Source of the DNA: Candidatus Heimdallarchaeota archaeon
Lineage (GTDB): Archaea; Asgardarchaeota; Heimdallarchaeia; Heimdallarchaeales; Kariarchaeaceae
DNA: 64,000 nt
NCBI GenBank assembly: GCA_030149205.1
Contig: JASBSB010000007.1
Coordinates: forward strand, 124,001 to 188,000
Direction of reading: 5' to 3'
Shown: positions 33,748-42,486 of the stretch, in pieces
Layout of the letters: every line of letters starts with the position of its first letter
How positions within the stretch are numbered: the stretch's first letter is position 1
Translations under genes and position numbers: made by a program
The notes under the pieces: generated by a model
Seen by the model: only the letters and a program-made list of their open reading frames with translations
Told to the model about the DNA's origin: nothing
The model's database searches: none

Positions 33748-34824
33748 TTATTCAACCTTTTTCAAAACTGATTCATAGTACCCAATGATTACCTGTACAA
33801 AACCCTTAAAGAGGAGGTCTACTTCAGAATCTTGAGTATCAATATATAATTTTTCAAGATCTTTTGATTTCTCTGGTGTAGAAAAAACCTTTAAATTTTT
33901 TAACCCAATTTTTTTGAGAATCTCTGGTGAAATCTGACGGTTCCCCCTCCCTATCAAATGACCTTGTCTACCTATGGGGGTGACCCATAGCTCATCGATT
34001 TCTAAGTTATCGAATTTTGAAGGATCAAGGTCTTTGATTCTTAACTCACCGTTGACGTAATAGTCAATACCTAACAAGGTCTTTTCGAGGTTTAAAAACT
34101 CAAATATTTTATAAAATGTAGAGCCTGCACCAACCAAGATTGATTTGTTAGAAAGCATCTTATCCTCGTTAATCCTTTCTGCAATCCTCTCATATACAAG
34201 TTCATCAGATTCTCCATAACTAATTTTTCCAAGTTGGATTCTGGGGTTTACAGGTAGAGTTGCTTCAACGGTGTATTTAGGGACAATTTTACCTTTTTCA
34301 TATAATTTTTCATCTAAATCGACAAGAAGTTCTTTTTTTACTGGAAGGGGCCAATTCTGTAAAATTTGTAAAAGATCATCAGGAGTGTGGAGAAAGCCAG
34401 CTGAAAAAATTTTCACACCTGATGGTATCCCAATGATTGGGATGTAAGGAGCCGTTTTTGCAACATCAGAGGCAGTTCCATCACCACCGAAAAATATTAT
34501 CAGGTCAACTTTCTTCTCAACAAAAATTTGTACTGCTTCTATGGTATTCTGAGATGTACTATGGTTAGGCATAGAATAACAAACCTCAAAAGGCAAACTA
34601 AAATTGCAGCTCTGAAGCACCTTGTTTATGTTGAATGTCGTAAAGAATTGAATAGGCCTTTTTAATGATTTCAATTGACATAAAGTTCGGTTAATAATTT
34701 TATAAACCGGTGGATCTAAGCCTTCTGAAATTTTTTCCCAAGCAAGCTGAACATTATCAGTACCCTTGGTACCTAGAAATATTCCAACTCCTGCTATTGG
34801 ATTGCAAATCAAACCAACCTTCAC
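33748..34824 (-). CDS. ATP-NAD/AcoX-type kinase family protein
   Basis: A 358-residue cytosolic protein. It has KVGLICNPIAGVGIF at the N-terminus and the NAD-kinase/diacylglycerol-kinase motif IIFFGGDGTASDVAK (about 110-124), followed by IIGIPSGVKIFSAGF, as in the archaeal ATP-NAD/AcoX kinase group. NADP synthesis is one possibility; AcoX-type members have unclear substrates. It lies upstream of the DUF2461 gene and downstream of the glycine-cleavage genes on the same strand. Confidence 0.82.
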   Translation of the reverse strand: MKVGLICNPIAGVGIFLGTKGTDNVQLAWEKISEGLDPPVYKIINRTLCQLKSLKRPIQFFTTFNINKVLQSCNFSLPFEVCYSMPNHSTSQNTIEAVQIFVEKKVDLIIFFGGDGTASDVAKTAPYIPIIGIPSGVKIFSAGFLHTPDDLLQILQNWPLPVKKELLVDLDEKLYEKGKIVPKYTVEATLPVNPRIQLGKISYGESDELVYERIAERINEDKMLSNKSILVGAGSTFYKIFEFLNLEKTLLGIDYYVNGELRIKDLDPSKFDNLEIDELWVTPIGRQGHLIGRGNRQISPEILKKIGLKNLKVFSTPEKSKDLEKLYIDTQDSEVDLLFKGFVQVIIGYYESVLKKVE

Positions 34825-34869
34825 AAAACTGTTAATTTCAAATGTTTTGATTTAATTTTAGGTTTAGCT

Positions 34870-36372
34870 CTAAGAAAATATATCTTTCTTTTCAATTAGT
34901 TGACTTAATACTGGTTTTTTGGCCAATGTAACTTCATCAAGCCTACCTGTTGATGTAAGGTGAGGAGAATTTTTAACCGAATCTGGATCAGAATATGCCA
35001 ATTTTGTGATTTCTTTAAAAACATCTGCAATCAAGTCGAGTGATTGCTTTGACTCTGACTCTGTGGGTTCAATCATTAAAGCCTCTTTAATAATCAGTGG
35101 AAAATAAACTGTTGGAGAATGTACACCGTAATCAAGCATTGCCTTTGCGATATCATTTGTACTGACTCCCGTTTCCTTTAACAATTTTGACGCTGATGCG
35201 ACAAATTCGTGTTTACATGGAACATTCTTGCCTTTAGGAATTGTTAACCCATTAATTTGTCTGACATGGTGCAATAAATAATTCGCATTTAAAACAGCTG
35301 TTTCACAGGTCTTTCGCAACCCAGGCCCACCATTTCTTAAAATATATAATAAAGCACGTAAAGCAATTCCAAAATTACCGTTGTAACCATGAACTTTTCC
35401 AATAGAAGTCTTTTTGTTTGAGAAGTCCCAGTAAAATGTTTGATCCTTTTTAGCTGCAATTGGTACCGGTAAATATTTGCGTAGTTTTTCAGAAACTGCA
35501 ACTGGTCCCGATCCAGGTCCACCACCACCGTGTGGTCCAGTGAAAGTTTTATGAAGATTCATGTGCATCACATCAAATCCCATTTTTGCGGGTTTAATGA
35601 CGCCAACAATTCCATTAAAATTAGCTCCATCAAGGTAATTCAATCCCCCTACATCATGAACCATTTTGCAGATCTCTTGAATGTTGGGCTCGAAAAGACC
35701 AAGTGTGTTTGGGTTAGTAATCATGAATCCTGCGATATTTTCTGTTAAAACTGATTTTAATGCTTCTAAATCAACATATCCATCTTCTGTTGAAGGAATC
35801 TCGATTACCTTGAATCCAGCCATAGCAGCACTGGCTGGATTAGTCCCATGTGCTGAATCTGGGATAATGATGGTATCTCTTTTAGTATCATTTCTTGCTT
35901 CATGATATGCTTTTATCACTAATACACCAGTAAATTCTCCAGATGCACCACCTGGAGGTTGAATTGTTACTGCATCAAATCCGGTCAATTTTTTTAATGT
36001 TTCCTGTAACCAGAAGAACACCTCTAGAGTTCCCTGAATGGATTGTTCTGGAGCTTGAGGATGCATATCTGCAAATCCAGGGAATCTGGCGATTCTCTCA
36101 TTTATTTTAGGATTGTATTTCATTGTGCAAGAGCCCAACGGATAGGGTCCAACATCTACCCCATGAATCATCTGTGATAACCTGACCACATGTCTTACTA
36201 ATTCAAGTTCTGACACTTGCGGCAATTCCAGGGGTGATTTTCGAATCCATTCATCTGGTATTGTTTCCTTTGGCAAATTAACTGATTCAGGAATATACGC
36301 CCTTCTTCCAGCTCCACCTTTGTTTAGAATTAAAGGTTCCTCCCATTTTGCCTGTGTACGCTTATGGATCAT
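34870..36372 (-). CDS. gcvPB: Glycine dehydrogenase (decarboxylating) subunit 2
   Basis: One half of the two-subunit P-protein, which decarboxylates glycine and passes the aminomethyl group to lipoyl-GcvH. It has the PPGGASGEFTGV and PDSAHGTNPASAAM segments and the PLP Lys in MNLHKTFTGPHGGGGPG. The C-terminal domain includes HEFVASASKLLKETGVS. The 500-residue length is normal for the archaeal/Thermotoga split form. It overlaps gcvPA by 4 bp. gcvT is not in the window. Confidence 0.94.
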   Translation of the reverse strand: MIHKRTQAKWEEPLILNKGGAGRRAYIPESVNLPKETIPDEWIRKSPLELPQVSELELVRHVVRLSQMIHGVDVGPYPLGSCTMKYNPKINERIARFPGFADMHPQAPEQSIQGTLEVFFWLQETLKKLTGFDAVTIQPPGGASGEFTGVLVIKAYHEARNDTKRDTIIIPDSAHGTNPASAAMAGFKVIEIPSTEDGYVDLEALKSVLTENIAGFMITNPNTLGLFEPNIQEICKMVHDVGGLNYLDGANFNGIVGVIKPAKMGFDVMHMNLHKTFTGPHGGGGPGSGPVAVSEKLRKYLPVPIAAKKDQTFYWDFSNKKTSIGKVHGYNGNFGIALRALLYILRNGGPGLRKTCETAVLNANYLLHHVRQINGLTIPKGKNVPCKHEFVASASKLLKETGVSTNDIAKAMLDYGVHSPTVYFPLIIKEALMIEPTESESKQSLDLIADVFKEITKLAYSDPDSVKNSPHLTSTGRLDEVTLAKKPVLSQLIEKKDIFS

Positions 36373-37763
36373 AATTTTGATACCTCACTTATCACATTAA
36401 CAAAATAATCAAGCTCTTCCTTTCTATGTTTGTCTGACACGGAAATCAACCTCAGACAACTCGTCCCCTCGATTTTTAAACCAGGTAGTATTCCTTGAGA
36501 TATACACTGTTCTTCAAGTTTCTCATGAGAGATTGAACCGAAATCCACAACAAAATCAAACAGAAAGGGTTCAAACACAGGAGAGCGGATCCCCTCTAAT
36601 TTGTTTAATTCCTTAGCTAAGTAATGTGCCCTATCAACTAGTCCACTTGCAAGATCACGGATTCCCTTTGGCCCAAGTCCTGCAAGAAATATCCCCGCAT
36701 TTACAGCCATTAGAGTTTGATTGGAGCAAATATTGCTTGTAGCTTTTTCTCTCCTAATATGTTGTTCTCTCGTTGAAAGTGTAATACAGTATCCCGGTAG
36801 GTCTGAACCAAGCTCAGTAGTCTTACCAACCAATCGACCAGGGAAGTTTTGTATCCATTTTCTGTTATATTTTGTTCCCAATATCCCTAACAGTGGACCA
36901 CCATTACTTACCCCAGAGCCCAATATTTGCCCCTCCCCTATCATAAAATCTGCATTGTATTCAGCCGGTGTTCTTAAGATTCCGAGAGATATTAGATCAA
37001 TGCCCACGGTAACCAATACATCATACTTATGTATTTCATCAATAAATTCGTCAACCTGTGATGGCAACACTCCATGAAAGGTTGGGATTTCAAAATAAAC
37101 TCCTGCTATTTCTCGTTCTTTTTTATCTTTCCTCGAGTCTTCTTCTATTATTATTAGAATATCATTTTGATTTATTGTTCCCTCTCCATCAACAAGAACA
37201 ATATTAAAACCAGAATGTTCAGTATAAGTTCGTAATACCTCTAATCTCTCGGGACTGATTGGATTGGCAACAAGAATTGATCTTCTTTTCATAATTCTCA
37301 TCATCATTCTAGCAGATTCTCCTAATGCTGTTGCCCAATCATAAAGCGAGGCACTTATCACATCCATTCCAGTTAATTCTGCAACCTGACTTTCATATTC
37401 ATAAATTAGTTGAAGCATTCCTTGAGCAATTTCTGGTTGGTATGATGTGTATGCAGTGTATATTTCACCTCTTCTCATCAATTCTTCAAGAAAGGCAGGG
37501 ATATACAGATCACGAACACCTCCACCTAAGAATGAAAGATGATCATTAAAATTTTTTTGAGATATTTTTTTGAAAATCGAATTTAGCTCAAATTCACTGT
37601 ATGGTCCATCAATATTGATAGGCGTGCGTTCAATCAGATTTTGGGGGACATCCGAAAATAGGTCAATTGTACTGTTGTATCCAATAGAATTCAACATTTC
37701 TGCTTCCTCTTCGGGCCCGATCCCCAAATAAGACTGGAAATAATTTTTTGAATTAGGTGACAC
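36369..37763 (-). CDS. gcvPA: Glycine dehydrogenase (decarboxylating) subunit 1
   Basis: The non-PLP half of the split P-protein, about 464 residues. It shows the family N-terminus around YLGIGPEEEAEMLNSIGY, then FLGGGVRDLYIPAFLEELMR, AYTSYQPEIAQGMLQLIYEY and MDVISASLYDWATALGE, and a later ATSNICSNQTLMAV. It is read just before gcvPB (4-bp overlap) and after gcvH, so the three form a glycine-cleavage operon in the order gcvH-gcvPA-gcvPB. Confidence 0.93.
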   Translation of the reverse strand: MSPNSKNYFQSYLGIGPEEEAEMLNSIGYNSTIDLFSDVPQNLIERTPINIDGPYSEFELNSIFKKISQKNFNDHLSFLGGGVRDLYIPAFLEELMRRGEIYTAYTSYQPEIAQGMLQLIYEYESQVAELTGMDVISASLYDWATALGESARMMMRIMKRRSILVANPISPERLEVLRTYTEHSGFNIVLVDGEGTINQNDILIIIEEDSRKDKKEREIAGVYFEIPTFHGVLPSQVDEFIDEIHKYDVLVTVGIDLISLGILRTPAEYNADFMIGEGQILGSGVSNGGPLLGILGTKYNRKWIQNFPGRLVGKTTELGSDLPGYCITLSTREQHIRREKATSNICSNQTLMAVNAGIFLAGLGPKGIRDLASGLVDRAHYLAKELNKLEGIRSPVFEPFLFDFVVDFGSISHEKLEEQCISQGILPGLKIEGTSCLRLISVSDKHRKEELDYFVNVISEVSKL

Positions 37764-37822
37764 AAGATAACATCTATCATTGTTTTATGAAAATATCTTT
37801 TCCTTTTGTGCTAAATTACAAA

Positions 37823-38242
37823 TTATTCTTCAGATTCCGCTTTAATAATTTCTAAATACTGTTGAGGAGAAATTAAATTTGTTCTAGAGTCACTGAGAGC
37901 TTTAATTTTACATAGCCATCCCTTTTCAAATGGACTCTCGTTAATAAGCTCAGGCGAATCTTCAAGATTTTCGTTATTTTCAAGAAGTTTTGCTTTGAAT
38001 GGTGAATAAATATCTCCAGATGCTTTTATTGCTTCCACGACCACGATTGTATCTTTTTCTTCAAATTCTTCATCAGGGTCTTCAAACTGAACATAGCTAA
38101 TCTCATGTAGCATCTTTTGGGCATAATCTGAAATTCCCATCAGAAATATACCTGGCTCTATTTCTTTGACCCATTCGTGTGTTTCCATATAAGATCTATC
38201 TGTCTTGATGAGATAGTTATCAAATCTGAGGTCTTCACTCAT
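37823..38242 (-). CDS. gcvH: Glycine cleavage system H protein
   Basis: The lipoyl carrier protein that shuttles the aminomethyl group. The lipoylated Lys73 sits in IVVVEAIKASGDIYSPF, between beta strands, and YMETHEWVKEIEPG and GWLCKIKA match the family. The 139-residue length is normal. It is first in gcvH-gcvPA-gcvPB. Lipoate attachment enzymes are not visible in the window. Confidence 0.93.
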   Translation of the reverse strand: MSEDLRFDNYLIKTDRSYMETHEWVKEIEPGIFLMGISDYAQKMLHEISYVQFEDPDEEFEEKDTIVVVEAIKASGDIYSPFKAKLLENNENLEDSPELINESPFEKGWLCKIKALSDSRTNLISPQQYLEIIKAESEE

Positions 38243-38298
38243 ACACTATAGTTAAATTTCTTCTAAATAAATAATGATTTTATATCATGAAATATCTG

Positions 38299-39327
38299 TC
38301 AATTTTCTATTTTTAACTCAAACTTAAGCAAAAAGGTAGCAATAACTGACGCAATTGCAAGATAAAATACTACCAATATATGAGTGATGGTTGGTATGTT
38401 TAAAGCAAGCGAATCGGTGATTGGAAGGAAAAGCAACAAAATTTGAGCAACAAAAAATTCAAATGGTCCAAACGATCCCGGAGTAAAAGGTAAGATATAC
38501 GTAGAATAGCCTATGATTGCTGCAAAGGTAATTACTGTAAAATTAGATGGTGCACCTAATGTGATCGCAATAATTACAATTGTAGTAGATTCAATAAACC
38601 ATTGCAATGCTGAAAGAAGAAATATAAAAGAAAATAACTTTTTATCTCGAATTATTACAGAGACAGAGTGAACTACACCTCTTAACAAAGGAACTCCTTT
38701 GTTTAATATTGGTAGTTTACTTAATAAATTTTCAAAGAATATGGGAAATTTAAAAAGCAGACCGATCATCACAAAGCCGACTAACACCAAAACCATGAAT
38801 ATTATAATACTGAATCTGTATTTTTCAATCCCCAAAAATTGTGTCGCAGTCAGTATAAAGACCAACGCGGTGATGGCCAAGACAGTCATCAAACCGAGTA
38901 AATCAAAAAATTTCTCCATAATTATAGATGAGGTTGAATGTGAATATGCTGTCCCGTGTTCTTTAAGAATAATCAAACGTGAAAGTTCACCTAGCCTTGC
39001 AGGGAGTATCCCATTTTGTGCCCAGGCAATTAACGAAACTTTTGTTAGTAATGAATACTTATGATTGACATCAAGTGTTTGCAACAGTAATTTCCAGCGA
39101 ACCACTCTAATTAGCATGACAATTGAATAAATGAAAAAAACTGCAAGAAGTCCAAAAGGCCAAGATTTTTCAAGTCCGTTGACCAATTTATTAAAGCCTA
39201 TACTAACAATCAACCAATAGGCAATTAGTATCATGATGAGAAATGTTAGCCAAAATTTTACTGAATTATATTTTTTTGTTGTATCAATATCAGCAGATTG
39301 AATTGGACTCACAGAAGTTGACTCCAT
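38299..39327 (-). CDS. LPG-synthase-TM/UPF0104 family membrane protein
   Basis: A 342-residue protein with about eight membrane segments. RVVRWKLLLQTL near residue 74, AWAQNGILPARLGELSRLII near 102 and the late TPGSFGPFEFFVAQ near 281 are the hallmark motifs of the lysylphosphatidylglycerol-synthase TM/flippase family that includes archaeal AglD-like proteins. Roles involve lipid or lipid-linked sugar movement across the membrane. No glycosyltransferase is fused to it here. Confidence 0.85.
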   Translation of the reverse strand: MESTSVSPIQSADIDTTKKYNSVKFWLTFLIMILIAYWLIVSIGFNKLVNGLEKSWPFGLLAVFFIYSIVMLIRVVRWKLLLQTLDVNHKYSLLTKVSLIAWAQNGILPARLGELSRLIILKEHGTAYSHSTSSIIMEKFFDLLGLMTVLAITALVFILTATQFLGIEKYRFSIIIFMVLVLVGFVMIGLLFKFPIFFENLLSKLPILNKGVPLLRGVVHSVSVIIRDKKLFSFIFLLSALQWFIESTTIVIIAITLGAPSNFTVITFAAIIGYSTYILPFTPGSFGPFEFFVAQILLLFLPITDSLALNIPTITHILVVFYLAIASVIATFLLKFELKIEN

Positions 39328-39399
39328 CTAATTCAAATATAGAAAATAACCTTAAGAATATTTAGCAATTTAACACATTTTTCTAATCAAGCAATGAAT

Positions 39400-40509
39400 T
39401 TATTCACTCTTGGCAAATTTGAATTTTCTAACTCTTGCTTCAAGTATAGAAGCTAAATTTGATAGCTCTGAAGTTGAAGCCACAAGTTCTTCCATCGTAG
39501 CGGTTTGTTCTTCTGCAGAGGCTGCAACCTCTTCTGATGCAGATGCTACATCTTGACTCACGTCCGATATTGAAGCAATTGCATTAGAAATATCTTCTTG
39601 CCCCATAACAATTTGATCTTGTATCTCTTGGATTACCTTTTCAATTTCTTCTGTATAGTTCCTTGAATCATCTGCTAGCCTTCTTACATTTTTCGCAACT
39701 ATCCCAAAACCTCTACCAGCATCTCCTGCCCTTTGGGCTTCTATTGCTGCATTTAGTGCTAGAAGGTTGGTTTCTTCTGAGATTCCTTGTGTCAATCCCA
39801 AAACCTCTTGAATTCTTTCAAATGATGATTTAATTATATTTCCAAGGTTTTCATTGGAAGACTTCGCATCGCTTGCTCGTTGTACTTGTGCCTGTGTTCC
39901 TTGAGAAATGTTTTCCATAATTGATGAGATTGTCTCACTGCTTGAACTCACTTCAGAACTAGAGGAAGCTATCTCTTCTGCTGTTGAAGCTACCCTGATA
40001 GCTGCTGATTGAATTTCTTCAATCAAACTTTTAATTTCTTGAACCATCAGTTTAAAACCTGCATAGAATTGATTTAATACATCTTCGTTGCTTAAATTTA
40101 TTATATTATCAGGCAAGTTTAAATTTCCTTGGGCAACCTCTTTTGAAACTTGATTTAATTGCAGGAAATAGAGGACTAAAACCTCTTTTATCCTTACAAA
40201 TATCCAATAGACTAGAATTCCATTTAAGAGCAATCCTATAATGATGTTAATCATTTCCTCAGTCAAACTACCAGTAGTAGATTGAATCTGAAAGTTTGAC
40301 CCTAGGTTTGCCTCTAATATTAATCCTAAGAAGATTAAAGGAAAGATCGAAACTGCGATCCTTGAGATAAGACTGTAGCCAAGAGAGTTTCTTCCATGTG
40401 TTCTCATTGAAACAACGAGAACCACAATATACAGGAGAATTGCAACTGCTGTTGCGTACCCCAATACAGTCCAGCTAACTTTGAAAAGACCGTAATTATC
40501 AATGATCAT
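39400..40509 (-). CDS. Methyl-accepting chemotaxis-like signal transducer
   Basis: A 369-residue protein. The N-terminal 125 residues have four or so membrane segments with only a very small outer loop, so there is no classic ligand-binding domain. A HAMP-like linker follows, then the MCP signalling hairpin, whose tip [20 protein letters not shown] and [19 protein letters not shown] is well conserved. Heptad Glu/Gln pairs for methylation occur on both arms. No CheA, CheW or CheR is nearby. It may sense membrane state or act in non-chemotactic signalling. Confidence 0.86.
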   Translation of the reverse strand: MIIDNYGLFKVSWTVLGYATAVAILLYIVVLVVSMRTHGRNSLGYSLISRIAVSIFPLIFLGLILEANLGSNFQIQSTTGSLTEEMINIIIGLLLNGILVYWIFVRIKEVLVLYFLQLNQVSKEVAQGNLNLPDNIINLSNEDVLNQFYAGFKLMVQEIKSLIEEIQSAAIRVASTAEEIASSSSEVSSSSETISSIMENISQGTQAQVQRASDAKSSNENLGNIIKSSFERIQEVLGLTQGISEETNLLALNAAIEAQRAGDAGRGFGIVAKNVRRLADDSRNYTEEIEKVIQEIQDQIVMGQEDISNAIASISDVSQDVASASEEVAASAEEQTATMEELVASTSELSNLASILEARVRKFKFAKSE

Positions 40510-40650
40510 AATTTGTTAATAAAATTGTTCTTAATCAATTTTTGCCATAAAAAAGAAAATAATTACAGTTGTTCATAAAAAAATATCGAATTAAACTACC
40601 CTAGTTAAATAGAGATTTTAATAAACTCTAAATCATCAGTTGGTTTATTT

Positions 40651-41796
40651 ATGAAGATTTCAAATAATTTGAGCAACGTGTCTGGGTCTGTTACTGCTCA
40701 GATTTTTGCAGAAACAAAGAGACTTCAACGTCTTGGTCAGAAGATTCTAAACTTATCAATCGGACAACCAAAATACCCTCCAATTAATCCAGTCTTAGAG
40801 AGTATTAGTTCAGCTGTGTTAGAAGGTAAAGTACAATATTCAGAAAGTAAGGGAATAATTGAACTAAGAGAGGCAATCAATAATTACTATGGACGAAATA
40901 ATGATCCAGAGAAAGAAATTATTGTTACTGCTGGTGGAAAAATTGGTATTTTTGCTTCCTTGTGGGCAGTTTGTAACCCAGGTGACAATGTCGTAATTTT
41001 AAATCCTTCATGGGTCAGTTACAAAGATATAGTAGGTAGTTTAGGATGCGAACCTAGGTTTATCCAAGTTGATGATGATTTTAGGTTTGATGAGGAAAGA
41101 TTAAGAAAGGTAATTGATGGTAAAACCAAGGCGATTGTTGTAAATTCCCCCTGTAACCCAACAGGTGCAATTATAAGTGAAAAAAATCTTTCAGATTTAT
41201 ACAGAATTTGTTTGGAATTTGATCTATTATTAATCAGTGATGAAATTTATAACGAGTATACCTACGATAGCAATAAATTCACATCGTTGACTTCAATTAA
41301 AAATTGGAAAGAAAATGGAGTTATAATTAATGGGTTTTCAAAGACCTTTTCAATGACAGGGCTTCGATTGGGCTATACTTTGACAAATGAAAAGATTTCT
41401 AAAGAAATCAATAAAGTTATGCAACTAACCGCAAGTTGTGCCCCACTACCTTCTCAAATTGGAGGGGTTAAGGCATTAGAAACAATAGATGAAACAAGAG
41501 CATACTTTAAACCAATAGTTAAGAAAAATCGAGAACTAATGATAAAATTAAGTAAAGAGATTGATGGATTAGTACTGTTCCCACCTCATGGTGCGATCTA
41601 TGGATGGTATAGAATTGAAGGAGAATCAGATTCTGCTGCTTGGGCTTCAAATCTGTTATCAAATGAAAGGGTTGCAGTAACGCCTGGCATTGGATTTGGT
41701 CCTGCAGGAGAAGGGTTCTTTAGAATTTGTTTTGCTGTAGATCAAGAAACTTTAGAAGATGGAATCACACAAATTGGAAAATTTGTCATGAGATAA
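40651..41796 (+). CDS. Class I/II PLP aminotransferase (aspartate type)
   Basis: A 381-residue fold-type I enzyme with LNLSIGQPKYPPINPV, TAGGKIGIFASLWAV, the NSPCNPTGAII segment, SDEIYNEYTYD and the PLP Lys in NGFSKTFSMTGLRLGY (near 233). The GLRLGY and late GFFRICFA Arg residues fit an aspartate/aromatic amino-acid type. The substrate is uncertain. A perfect GC-rich inverted repeat lies 11 bp downstream of the stop. Confidence 0.86.
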   Translation: MKISNNLSNVSGSVTAQIFAETKRLQRLGQKILNLSIGQPKYPPINPVLESISSAVLEGKVQYSESKGIIELREAINNYYGRNNDPEKEIIVTAGGKIGIFASLWAVCNPGDNVVILNPSWVSYKDIVGSLGCEPRFIQVDDDFRFDEERLRKVIDGKTKAIVVNSPCNPTGAIISEKNLSDLYRICLEFDLLLISDEIYNEYTYDSNKFTSLTSIKNWKENGVIINGFSKTFSMTGLRLGYTLTNEKISKEINKVMQLTASCAPLPSQIGGVKALETIDETRAYFKPIVKKNRELMIKLSKEIDGLVLFPPHGAIYGWYRIEGESDSAAWASNLLSNERVAVTPGIGFGPAGEGFFRICFAVDQETLEDGITQIGKFVMR

Positions 41797-41807
41797 ATTT
41801 ACTAATA

Positions 41808-41830
41808 GACGCGCGACATTGTCGCGCGTC
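41808..41830. repeat. Perfect GC-rich inverted repeat
   Basis: GACGCGCGAC, ATT, GTCGCGCGTC: ten perfect pairs and a three-base loop, 11 bp after an aminotransferase stop. CpG-rich words of this kind are rare in the surrounding A+T-rich DNA. No T-run follows, so a simple terminator is doubtful. Confidence 0.75.
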
Positions 41831-41831
41831 A

Positions 41832-41843
41832 TATCGCGAAAAT
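41832..41843. promoter_or_regulatory. 12-bp element TATCGCGAAAAT upstream of the E2F-like gene
   Basis: Identical to 3778-3789 upstream of uS13. On the other strand it contains TTTCGCGA, one base from an E2F consensus half-site. It is about 260 bp before the E2F-like start and directly beside the hairpin. Binding is inference. Confidence 0.3.
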
Positions 41844-42103
41844 GTTTGCATACTTTCATCATTAATAAAATGACATTTTTTGTTAAATTTAAGGATTTCC
41901 TTTATTTTTTCACTATTTTTTCCTAGAATATTTCGAGCCAAACCTATAAAAAAGGCGGGTTAACACTCTAGAAAAGGAATATCAAGAATTTGTGGTTAGA
42001 GAGCAAATAGCAATATTTTGAGTCAAAATGTTTATAGAGTAGAAAGAGAGCTGTTACTTAGTGCTTATAACGATGAATATCGATTAAGTGCATAGGTGGG
42101 ATT

Positions 42104-42469
42104 ATGAAATTAAAAGAAATAGCTGATCAGGCGATTAATGTCATCAAAACAAGAGGAACCGAAGGGATTAACAATGCAGAGCTTGCAGAAATTGTTGGAA
42201 CGCCAAAAAGAAGAGTCTACGATGTTATTGCAATCTTACGAGCTGCAAATTTAATTACAACAGAAAGAGATGGAGCTGGAACTAAAATTTTTTGGCTTGA
42301 AAAAGATGAAACTTATAAAGAAGAGGTACAACCCCAGACCTCATTCTTCACTAGCAAATTAAAGGTATCAACTGATGGTCAAATCTACAATGTTGCAAAT
42401 CGTGGTTCTGAAGTTGTGATCGAGTTAGATGATGAAGCAAAACTATCTATTGAACCAATACTTGAATAA
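42104..42469 (+). CDS. Small winged-helix protein with E2F/DP-like recognition helix
   Basis: A 121-residue protein. Residues 1-66 form a winged helix: two helices, then LAEIVGTPKRRVYDVIAILR, then AANLITTERDGAGTKIFWLE as the wing. KRRVYDVIAILRAANLI (35-51) matches the eukaryotic E2F/DP pattern RRxYDxxxxLxxxxLI, whose RRxYD residues read the GCGC core. The C-terminal 50 residues are acidic and beta-rich and lack the coiled coil of E2F. It has a Shine-Dalgarno and its own promoter region. General archaeal winged-helix regulators are the main alternative. Confidence 0.72.
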   Translation: MKLKEIADQAINVIKTRGTEGINNAELAEIVGTPKRRVYDVIAILRAANLITTERDGAGTKIFWLEKDETYKEEVQPQTSFFTSKLKVSTDGQIYNVANRGSEVVIELDDEAKLSIEPILE

Positions 42470-42486
42470 AGTGATTATTTTTCAAT

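Larger units (their letters stand above)
41797..42103. other. Intergenic region upstream of the E2F-like gene
   Basis: This 307-bp gap holds the GC-rich hairpin at 41808-41830 and the 12-bp E2F-site-like word at 41832-41843. A TTTATAGA box is at 42031-42038, and an AGGTGG Shine-Dalgarno is at 42094-42099 before the ATG at 42104. I see no other gene or RNA. Confidence 0.6.

Noticed and set aside
41808..41830. Hairpin as a standard intrinsic terminator or small RNA gene
   Set aside because: No T-run follows it and no further structure or promoter defines an RNA; it is reported only as an inverted repeat.
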